Positions 1-6,944 of a DNA stretch of 64,000 nucleotides are shown here, one piece after another. Location: positions 682,001 through 746,000 of the forward strand of contig NZ_JACHLK010000002.1 in the NCBI RefSeq assembly GCF_014207955.1, written 5' to 3'. This DNA comes from Acidovorax soli. GTDB lineage: Bacteria; Pseudomonadota; Gammaproteobacteria; Burkholderiales; Burkholderiaceae_C. Numbering within the stretch: the stretch's first letter is position 1; every line of letters starts with the position of its first letter. The notes under the pieces were generated by a model. That model did not search any database and was not told the DNA's origin. It saw only the letters and a list, made by a program, of their open reading frames with translations. Both the position numbers and the translations under genes were made by a program.

Positions 1-137
1 AATTCGTACTGCTGGTCGCGCAGGACCCATTTGAATTGAAAGTGCATCATCGATCGCCGTTTGAGATCAAGCATTGTCTCAAACGCCCAGCCTTGCCTCT
101 TCGGTGACTTGGCATCCCACCTCTAAGGCAACTGGTC

Positions 138-362
138 GTGATGAGCGAGCGTGCCAATGGCAAGGCAAAGCGATTCATCCAATCGGCACTGCGCGAGTGG
201 ACCTATGGCTGGAGTTACCAGAACTCAGGTGAGCGAACGGCGGCCTTGGCAAGCTGGCAGCATCACTACGACTGGCACCGGCCACACAGTGGCATTAGCG
301 GCTTGGTACCCATGGGCAGGCTCGATCCAACTGGAAATAACCTGTTGACTCTTCACAACTAA
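138..362 (+). pseudogene. IS481-type transposase remnant (C-terminal end)
   Basis: Only the last quarter of a DDE transposase is visible. The motif NGKAKRFIQ, the conserved WHRPHSGISG stretch and the closing NNLLTLHN followed by TAA are typical of the extreme C-terminus of IS481-family transposases, which are normally over 300 residues long. The first ~12 codons of this open frame are probably not native; homology seems to begin near base 145. The catalytic DDE region and both terminal inverted repeats are absent from the window, although the element could extend left of base 1 in a broken form. It marks the accessory nature of this end of the window. It could also be an IS3-type relative, but the final motif favours IS481. 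Confidence 0.75.
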
Positions 363-401
363 CCGGCTCTGCCAGAGCACTTGGTGACAATGGAACGCTA
401 G

Positions 402-1706
402 CTATGGCTTGGGGCTGCTAGCCACGGCTTGGGGAACTGGAGCGGATGCAGTGGAAGCGCTCGGTCCCGCCGAAGTTGTGGGCGAAGGAAGGACGATGGT
501 GGTTGGTTTCGCGGCGCGGAGGCGGGTAAGAGCGTCCGGGGTAAGAATGGCATAGGACCAGTTTGCGAGCCCTAGCCCAGCAACTACTGACACCATGATG
601 GTCCGGAGCACTATTGTCTGCGTGCGAGCGCGCGATTCAAGCGTAGTGAAGGTGCTGGACAGCATTTCCGCGACCGGTGCATATTCCCGTAGAAGCTGAC
701 GCTTTTGACGTGAAATTTCGTCCTTCAACACTTTCAGCGTATGTTGCTGATTGCGGATCAACAGCAGCGTGAGCGCCACGAATACCCAAGCGCCGAGGAG
801 GACTGCAGTGTTGATGAACAACTCAGGTCCGCCCCCTTTGTCCTCTTTGAGTTGGGTCGCGACGATGATGGTCGCCACAGGGATTCCGAGCAGTTGGTTT
901 TGGATATCAGACAAAACCTTGTGAATCTTACCGACGTACTCGACTCTCGCGGTCTCAACCGTGTCTTTCAACTTCTCGTATGAAAAGCCTGCAGCGTACA
1001 TCTTGTAGCCTTGGTCGTACGCAGCACGAAGCTCCTTGGCATGGCTCAGCAGGAATGGGAATCTGGCCGAAGGCGGCTGAGCACGCACCAAATCAACGAT
1101 CGCAGTAGCAAGAATCCCTACACACTGCTTCTTGTGGGTGTCCGTAGGGATGAGCGTGGTAAGGGCTTGGACCTCGTCTACGTCCATCTTGCTGAGGTCG
1201 TCAGCGGTGTAGTTCACTGGCACGTCGAAACGACCGTTGCTGATGAAGACTAAGCTCTGGTCGTCTGAGTCGAGGAAACCGGCTACCTCCTTGAAGGACT
1301 TGACCAGTTTGACGGCAAGGAGATACCGGCCTACCTCGCTCTCCAATTTAGAACCGTCGTCAGACGAAGATTTGGTATCGAGAATCAGGAATCGTTGGCG
1401 GGCGCGGACGCGGTTGCCAGGCTGCTTCAAAAATTCGTTGAGATTGGGAGCGACGGCAGCCCAACCCACCCTCGGCTCAAACGAGATTTCCACTGTTTGA
1501 CCAAGGGCAGCGGCAGCGGAATCACCGTGGACGAGCACGCCGGTATCGTCGCTGTGCCCAAGACAAAGCTCCAAGGCCTTGAGGTCAGTGTCTTCGACGA
1601 GAACCAACGAGCCGCGCATCTCGCCGGCCGCGCGCGGCTCGAGCCGCTTCGCCACATGGGCCAAGGCTGCCCAGACGAGGTCAGTCATTCCTGCCGCCTG
1701 CACCAT
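402..1706 (-). CDS. Membrane protein coupled to YejK-like gene, unknown function
   Basis: I do not recognise this 434-residue protein. The N-terminal ~270 residues look soluble. Three hydrophobic segments follow at about residues 271-286, 298-317 and 366-387, with a basic helical stretch (about 320-365) between the last two, then a Pro/Ala/Ser-rich tail. The start at 1706 overlaps the end of the upstream YejK-like gene by 26 bases; an internal ATG at 1688 would overlap by 8 bases, so the start is uncertain. Either way the two genes are translationally coupled and probably work together. A soluble sensor or effector domain joined to a membrane part is a layout seen in membrane-targeting defence effectors, but that role is inference only. 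Confidence 0.8.
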   Translation of the reverse strand: MVQAAGMTDLVWAALAHVAKRLEPRAAGEMRGSLVLVEDTDLKALELCLGHSDDTGVLVHGDSAAAALGQTVEISFEPRVGWAAVAPNLNEFLKQPGNRVRARQRFLILDTKSSSDDGSKLESEVGRYLLAVKLVKSFKEVAGFLDSDDQSLVFISNGRFDVPVNYTADDLSKMDVDEVQALTTLIPTDTHKKQCVGILATAIVDLVRAQPPSARFPFLLSHAKELRAAYDQGYKMYAAGFSYEKLKDTVETARVEYVGKIHKVLSDIQNQLLGIPVATIIVATQLKEDKGGGPELFINTAVLLGAWVFVALTLLLIRNQQHTLKVLKDEISRQKRQLLREYAPVAEMLSSTFTTLESRARTQTIVLRTIMVSVVAGLGLANWSYAILTPDALTRLRAAKPTTIVLPSPTTSAGPSASTASAPVPQAVASSPKP

Positions 1707-2727
1707 CGTCCTCGCCCTCTCGAACCTCGCCGTCCAACGCGGACTTCAACGTTTGCGGTAGGTTTCGGAGAATCAGCTCGCCGCGCGCCTGAACATACTG
1801 CGCATCGCCGCTGCGCAAGGCACGACGGTCAAGGTCCACAGTCCAAAACTTGGCCTTTCCATGGAACTTGATGAGAGACTTCAAACTGCGACCGTCAGGA
1901 ACAAAACCATCACTTATTTCCACCGCGCTTGCCGCCAAAGACTGCGCAAGACGCTCTGGAGCTTCCGGCCACGCGGCGTTGGTCAATTCCTCGAGGCTCA
2001 ACGGCTCGCGTGCTTTGCTGCGCTCTGCGCAGAACGCGTGCGCGCGCCGCAGGAAATCGTCCTCCTGAGCTTGGTCCAGATTCTCGGCATGGGCGAAAGC
2101 ACGCAGTCCATCGACAAGGCGCTTCGTATCTTCTGCGTCCCTCACGACAACATTGCAACCCAGGAAATATTTGAAGTAGTCCGCAACATCGCCGCGGTGT
2201 TTTAGAAATCCGAGGTAACGATCCTGCTCGCTGCCTTCCAACCAATTCGTGAGATTAACCCGTCCAGCCACACGAAGATTGTCTACGTCGACATGCACTG
2301 ACTCCTCGATTTCCAGCGTGACCTCATTGACAGCATTGCTTGGGACGTTGTTGATAATCGCCACAAGGAACCAGGCATTCCCTGCGTCGGAATCGCCGTG
2401 TGCCATGAGTACGTACCCGCCCTTGGACAGCGGTGCCTGCCGAGCTTTTCCGGCGAGCACATCAAGGAGCTGCTTCGAACCATCGACGAAGTTGAGGTCG
2501 CTGACAACGAACATCCGCCGAAGAACCGTCGAGGTCGGATAGGTTAGTACGTCCTCTTCAAAACGCCCGTACCCCTTGTTGGCCCTGGAACCGTAGAACT
2601 TGCTGATTGCGTTGATCAAGTTCTGAACGGGCTCGTTCAACGGCAAAGCTTCATCACGGGTCTGTACTGTCGTTGGACCGTGCGGCTCCTTGATGAGCTT
2701 GTGCAAAACAGCGGCGGTGATAGCCAT
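1681..2727 (-). CDS. NdpA/YejK-like nucleoid-associated protein (37-kDa family)
   Basis: A 348-residue protein close to the usual length of the NA37 (YejK/NdpA) family, whose members bind the nucleoid in gammaproteobacteria. Support comes from the central block with RYLGFLKHRGDVADYF and FLGCN, which matches the most conserved part of that family, and from the overall spacing of a FYGSRANKGYGRFEE segment near the N-terminus. It is not in a housekeeping setting: it is the first gene of a two-gene unit with an uncharacterised membrane protein, inside accessory DNA. YejK-like proteins in mobile DNA may act as DNA-binding parts of conflict systems; this is a hypothesis. The start ATG lies just after an ACTTGAGGGAG-like purine tract on the minus strand. 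Confidence 0.75.
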   Translation of the reverse strand: MAITAAVLHKLIKEPHGPTTVQTRDEALPLNEPVQNLINAISKFYGSRANKGYGRFEEDVLTYPTSTVLRRMFVVSDLNFVDGSKQLLDVLAGKARQAPLSKGGYVLMAHGDSDAGNAWFLVAIINNVPSNAVNEVTLEIEESVHVDVDNLRVAGRVNLTNWLEGSEQDRYLGFLKHRGDVADYFKYFLGCNVVVRDAEDTKRLVDGLRAFAHAENLDQAQEDDFLRRAHAFCAERSKAREPLSLEELTNAAWPEAPERLAQSLAASAVEISDGFVPDGRSLKSLIKFHGKAKFWTVDLDRRALRSGDAQYVQARGELILRNLPQTLKSALDGEVREGEDDGAGGRND

Positions 2728-3241
2728 TTTTCTCCCTCAGGCAGGTGGCATTTTCTCTCAATTCAACATGCCCTTTCGGCGAAGCTTCGAGCGTGTTGAA
2801 AAGGCGAATCGAAAACTGGAGGTCGGTCAGCTCAGAGTGCAAACCACCTTCCTGAATAACAGGCGTCCCAGGGCGACACTTTCCGCCATCAGACGATGTC
2901 GTACCAGGGGCAGGGAACAAGCCAAGCATGAACTTAGTCCGCCGGCAGTGAATCAGTCTTTTCAGACTGAAGCCTGCCGAATTTCATCCCAGATGACCGC
3001 ATCTAGCAGACAGCGCAAGTCCACCGCTGACGTCGATGAAACGGACGGCGCGCCTACACCAACGGTTGAGATAGCGAGATCACTCGTAGTCATCGTGATC
3101 GAGGTAGTCACCGACTTCCGAAATGCTTATAGAAATTCGAGCACTTGCTGCTGCACAAGCAAAGACGCGTCCGCGTGACTGCCGCACATACCTCCCGGAC
3201 GCCCTGCATGGCACACCGCCACTTCCACACTTGTGATCGGC
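2728..3241. other. 514-base gap without a convincing gene
   Basis: Short open frames exist on both strands but none has a ribosome binding site together with plausible protein composition. The part next to 2,728 probably contains the promoter of the leftward YejK-like unit. I see no repeat, RNA gene or terminator that I can support. Confidence 0.5.
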
Positions 3242-3760
3242 CTACATATTTCGTACCAGCTTGGCCCGCTTCTCTTCAAACTCAGCATCCGTCAGAAGCC
3301 CCAGCGTGTGGGCTTCCTTGAGCTTGTGCAACAGATCAACCGAGGATTTCGCATGCCCCCTCGCTTTCGCCACCGAGCCCTGCGCACGTTGTTCAGCCTT
3401 CGCTTGCCTGATCTGTGACTTTGCCTCGGTGATAAGGGCTTGAATTTGCGCCACTCGATCCTGCGCACTTGCTTTGCCGGCTGCGATTTTCTGGCGCTTT
3501 GCAGCTACGTCCTTTGCAATCGAAGCATTGGACGCAGCTGCACCAGCTCGCATTGCAGAACGAAACTTGGCCCCAAGAAACGAACTCACCAGCCCTCGGC
3601 CGGCGCCTTGATTCTTGGCTCGCTCTTGCGCTGCGCTTCTCGACAAGGATGCATTCGCATCCACCCATGACTGAACGTCGTTTCGAGCCTGTAGCAGTTG
3701 ATTTTGCAAGTCCGATAGCGCGTTTTCGAGGCGTATAACTTCCTGGCTTGCAGCACTCAT
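3242..3760 (-). CDS. Coiled-coil protein with C-terminal SHOCT domain
   Basis: The 172-residue product has a heptad-rich N-terminal helix (residues about 1-55), an alanine- and lysine-rich middle, and a C-terminal ~30-residue SHOCT-type module in which LLHKLKEAHTLGLLTDAEFE carries the family pattern (LxxLxxL...GxLTxxEFxxKKxxLL). SHOCT modules are short oligomerisation or tethering domains found at the end of many membrane or phage-related proteins. No membrane segment or enzymatic motif is visible. It stands alone, with no overlapping neighbour. The molecular partner is unknown. Confidence 0.75.
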   Translation of the reverse strand: MSAASQEVIRLENALSDLQNQLLQARNDVQSWVDANASLSRSAAQERAKNQGAGRGLVSSFLGAKFRSAMRAGAAASNASIAKDVAAKRQKIAAGKASAQDRVAQIQALITEAKSQIRQAKAEQRAQGSVAKARGHAKSSVDLLHKLKEAHTLGLLTDAEFEEKRAKLVRNM

Positions 3761-3927
3761 CTTGGATCCCCAATGACTCTCTCTAAGGTAGAAGGGAACA
3801 GGCCTCGGGAATGCGCCTGCTCTCGTTGATCATCTAGATGCCTTGGCCTCACTACGGAAGAGACCAAATCATCGATTCACGCCGAATGCGCTAGACAGCG
3901 TAGCACCGGGCTCCGACATCCAGACCT

Positions 3928-4107
3928 TCAGTGACAGTGGTAAGTCCCGCTCTTGCGATCGTTGTGGCAACCGGCTTTGTTGGTTCGGCCACCATGCGCA
4001 CTGGCATAGCAAGCGAAGGCCAGCAGGGAGAGGAGGACGACTGCCGAGCGCAATCCACTGCCGGGAGATCCTCGCGAAACGCGCTCCTTACTTATGGCCA
4101 CCCACAT
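3928..4107 (-). CDS. Small secreted YHYH-type protein
   Basis: The product ends with HGGRTNKAGCHNDRKSGTYHCH, of which GCHxxxxxGxYHCH is the signature of YHYH-type metal-binding modules seen in small periplasmic proteins and beside nuclease domains. A hydrophobic stretch (VVLLSLLAFACYASA) precedes it and is a credible signal peptide. The start is uncertain: an ATG at 4107 overlaps the end of the upstream small secreted protein by 20 bases, an upstream ATG at 4140 is also in frame, and a TTG nearer the signal peptide is possible because an AAGGAG lies between. The overlap suggests co-expression with the upstream gene. Confidence 0.6.
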   Translation of the reverse strand: MWVAISKERVSRGSPGSGLRSAVVLLSLLAFACYASAHGGRTNKAGCHNDRKSGTYHCH

Positions 4108-4294
4108 AGCGACCGCCCTTGCCACTGCGCCCAGTACCACCTACACGCTTGCTGCTTGTGCGCCCCTTCGTCTCGAAGACGGAGGCCACCTGGCCCATCG
4201 ACACCACGGTTCCGGACTTGGCGCCGAAGTTGGTAGCGGTTGCATTGGCTGAGCCGGCAGCGCAGAGAACGATGGCAAGCAAGATGGTTTTCAT
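4088..4294 (-). CDS. Small secreted glycine-rich protein, unknown
   Basis: A 68-residue protein with a clear signal peptide (MKTILLAIVLCAAGSANA) and a mature part of about 50 residues that is rich in Gly, Ser, Lys and Arg, ending RYVGGHK. A good ribosome binding site (AAGGAGACGCC then ATG) supports the start. It overlaps the next leftward gene, the YHYH-type protein, so the two are likely a secreted pair. I do not recognise a family and see no catalytic motif. It is read away from the large AAA+ cluster that begins 166 bases to the right, so a functional link to that cluster is not supported. Confidence 0.6.
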   Translation of the reverse strand: MKTILLAIVLCAAGSANATATNFGAKSGTVVSMGQVASVFETKGRTSSKRVGGTGRSGKGGRYVGGHK

Positions 4295-4459
4295 GGCGTC
4301 TCCTTGTTAAATGTGACGACATGTTACGCACAGATGTTCCAAAATGTGAAGCAATAAATCGCACATAAGCGTCGACCCACCCTTTTGGGTGATAGCTGGC
4401 GAGGCAACACCATATGGTCTAAGGTTGCGACTGACACAACTTCGGGGGGACAGTTCAAG

Positions 4460-6271
4460 ATGACGTTCAGCGAGCCGCGGTGGCTTCAGGATTTGCGACG
4501 GTTTTTGCCACTCAAGAGCCAGTTCGTGCTGACAGGCAACATCAGGGATCTTCAGGCAACGGAGATTTCGCCTGGGCTTGTCACATCGCAGCGCTTTGAC
4601 CAGACGCTTGCAAACGCCCTCTTCTCGCACGGCTATGGCCAAGTCGTCTTGTTCAACCAGGTTCGCGGTTTCCAGCCCATGGCCTGCACGATCCCCTCTA
4701 TCAACGTCACGCCGGCAGGCGGTCTTCAATTGCCGTCCGGAAACAATGCCCCCCAAGGACCGGAAGCTCTTGCGCCAGTGGTCGCGCAATTGGTGCGGCA
4801 TGAGCAGGCACCGGTCGCGCTGATCATTGATTTCGCGTCGCGCCTGACGATTCGCCCAGAAGGCCTGTCTCCGGCAGAGCACCAGCTTTTCACCCAGGCT
4901 CTGGTCCTGTCGCATGAAGCCCGTGCTCGTCCCATCGAAGGCCAGTCCAAGAGCTTCTACAACACCATCGTCTGGGTCGTCGAAAGGGAAGGCGACCTTC
5001 CCGACTGGATGGTGGTTGGCAATCCCCGCCTTCGCGTGATCAATGTGCCCAAGCCCGACCAGGTAGTCCGCCGCGCACTGGCTCCCTCATTCCTGCGCGC
5101 GATTGCCGGCTTCAAGGATGCTTCGGATGATCAACGTGCCGCTGCCGTGGACGATTTCGTAGATGGAACCGACGGCCTGCTGCTGCTGGACCTCAACGCA
5201 ATCTCTGTACTGGGACGGGTCGAGGGCATCAACGCTGCGCACATAGCTGACGCAGTGCGCCGCTACAAGGTCGGGGTGACCGAGGATCCCTGGCAACGCC
5301 TGGACCGCAGCAAGATCCGCAACGCAGATGACCTGGTGCGCAGGCGAGTCAAAGGACAGGACCTGGCCGTCACGCACATGCTGGACTTGGTCAAACGCGC
5401 GGTGACCGGCGTCGGGGGCAAGCGCGGCAATCGGCCGCGGGGCGTGGCTTTCTTGGCGGGCCCAACGGGCGTCGGCAAAACGGAGCTGGCCAAGACCATC
5501 ACGAGCCTGCTGTTCGGCGACGAAAGCGCCTACATCCGATTCGACATGTCGGAGTTCAGTGCGGAGCACTCAGACCAACGGCTGATTGGTGCCCCACCCG
5601 GTTACGTCGGCTACGACATGGGAGGCGAGCTGACCAACGCGGTCCGGGAGAAGCCGTTCAGCGTGGTGCTGTTTGACGAGATCGAGAAGGCGCACCCACG
5701 CATCCTGGACAAGTTCTTGCAGATCCTCGACGACGGGGTCCTGACCTCCGGTCGCGGGGACCGCGTGTACTTCTCTGAGACCTTGATCATCTTCACCTCC
5801 AACCTGGGCATCTACCGCTCGGATGAATCAGGTCGCCGCATCGCCAACGTGGTGCCTGAGGACTCCTACGACACCATGCACGACAAGGTGCTCTCGGAGA
5901 TCCGCGACCATTTCAAACTGGTGCTCAATCGTCCCGAAATCCTGAACCGAATCGGTGAGAACATCATCGTCTTCGATTTCATCCGCCCTGATGTGGCGGC
6001 GCAGATCTATGACCAGATGCTTTCCTCGATCCTGGATGATCTGCAGGGCAAGGGCTACACCATCATCCTGGACGAACCAGCTCGTGCGCATCTGCGCGAA
6101 CAATGCCTGAGAGATCTCTCCAACGGTGGCCGGGGCATCCGCAATCAGCTCGAAGTAGCACTTGTGAACCCCTTGGCACGGCAGCTGTTTGACCAGGATG
6201 CCCAGTCAGGACAGTCCTTTGCCCTGATGTTCCAACAGGAGTCTGGGCGCCTCGCACTGGCTTCTGCCTGA
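4460..6271 (+). CDS. ClpA/B-like AAA+ ATPase with degenerate N-terminal half
   Basis: The 603-residue protein carries one complete Clp-type AAA+ module: Walker A GPTGVGKT at residues 334-341, the ClpB-like pore segment PPGYVGYDMGGELT, Walker B VVLFDEIEKAHP, sensor 1 FTSN and a C-terminal small domain with RGIRN (sensor 2 region). This is the D2-type module of class I Clp unfoldases. The N-terminal ~260 residues include LTGNIRD and VALIIDFASR, which resemble the strands of an AAA fold, but I find no P-loop there, so that half seems inactive. The start was set at 4460, 9 bases after GGGGGA, rather than at an ATG 75 bases upstream without a site. It leads the five-gene cluster (7 bases to the next gene). 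It likely remodels a protein partner; no ClpP-binding loop was identified. Confidence 0.9.
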   Translation: MTFSEPRWLQDLRRFLPLKSQFVLTGNIRDLQATEISPGLVTSQRFDQTLANALFSHGYGQVVLFNQVRGFQPMACTIPSINVTPAGGLQLPSGNNAPQGPEALAPVVAQLVRHEQAPVALIIDFASRLTIRPEGLSPAEHQLFTQALVLSHEARARPIEGQSKSFYNTIVWVVEREGDLPDWMVVGNPRLRVINVPKPDQVVRRALAPSFLRAIAGFKDASDDQRAAAVDDFVDGTDGLLLLDLNAISVLGRVEGINAAHIADAVRRYKVGVTEDPWQRLDRSKIRNADDLVRRRVKGQDLAVTHMLDLVKRAVTGVGGKRGNRPRGVAFLAGPTGVGKTELAKTITSLLFGDESAYIRFDMSEFSAEHSDQRLIGAPPGYVGYDMGGELTNAVREKPFSVVLFDEIEKAHPRILDKFLQILDDGVLTSGRGDRVYFSETLIIFTSNLGIYRSDESGRRIANVVPEDSYDTMHDKVLSEIRDHFKLVLNRPEILNRIGENIIVFDFIRPDVAAQIYDQMLSSILDDLQGKGYTIILDEPARAHLREQCLRDLSNGGRGIRNQLEVALVNPLARQLFDQDAQSGQSFALMFQQESGRLALASA

Positions 6272-6278
6272 GACAGCG

Positions 6279-6944
6279 GTGAAGATCGCCCTATCCCGCC
6301 TGCATTTTCCGGTGACCACATTGGGGCCAGGCCGGCGCATCGGTATCTGGTTCCAGGGCTGCTCCATTCGGTGTCCAGGGTGTGTCTCGGCAGACACCTG
6401 GGCAGAAGGGCGAGGGACTACGACGGTCGACTCTGTTGTCGACGCGGTGGAACCTTGGCTGCTCGAGGCCGATGGGATCACCATCTCGGGCGGAGAGCCC
6501 TTTGACCAGGCGCAGGCTCTTCAGGCTTTGTTGCAGGCGTTGCCACGTTCTTCATCCCAAGACATTCTGGTGTTTTCTGGGCACCCTTTCGAGACGCTGA
6601 CGAATGAACCATCGGTAAGCACCGGATGCATTGATGCACTCATCTCCGACCCTTTCCTCGATGGCACGCCTCAAACCCTTCCGCTTCGAGGTAGCGACAA
6701 CCAACGACTGCATCTGCTGACCGATCTGGGCAAGCAAAGGTTTGCTCGCTACCAGACACCTCTTGAGGCCGACCTGCGCAGTCTCGACGTCATGTTCGAC
6801 GATGACGGGAGCGTCTGGCTGGCTGGCATCCCCAGACAAGGCGACATGCATCGCCTGGGCGCACTCCTGGACCATCAAGGCCACAAAATCCACACCACCG
6901 CTGCACCGAGTCGAGAACCCCGACATGATTCGCTTCTGCCCTAA
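6279..6944 (+). CDS. Small radical-SAM / 4Fe-4S activase-like protein
   Basis: The 221-residue product has the radical SAM cluster motif CxxxCxxC (C28, C32, C35, in GCSIRCPGC), followed by ISGGEPFDQ near residues 69-77, the GGE motif that contacts the amino group of SAM. The short length and the position of the motifs match NrdG/activase-like proteins rather than full-size SPASM enzymes. Unlike NrdG it is not next to nrdD. It starts with GTG seven bases after the AAA+ gene and its end overlaps the start of the next gene by 20 bases, so it is translated as part of the cluster. The substrate is unknown; a radical modification of a cluster partner or of a nucleotide is possible but unproven. Confidence 0.85.
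   Translation: MKIALSRLHFPVTTLGPGRRIGIWFQGCSIRCPGCVSADTWAEGRGTTTVDSVVDAVEPWLLEADGITISGGEPFDQAQALQALLQALPRSSSQDILVFSGHPFETLTNEPSVSTGCIDALISDPFLDGTPQTLPLRGSDNQRLHLLTDLGKQRFARYQTPLEADLRSLDVMFDDDGSVWLAGIPRQGDMHRLGALLDHQGHKIHTTAAPSREPRHDSLLP

Noticed and set aside
2690-3178. 162-residue rightward frame beside the YejK-like gene
   Set aside because: Overlaps the YejK-like start on the other strand, has no ribosome binding site and an uncharacteristic composition.
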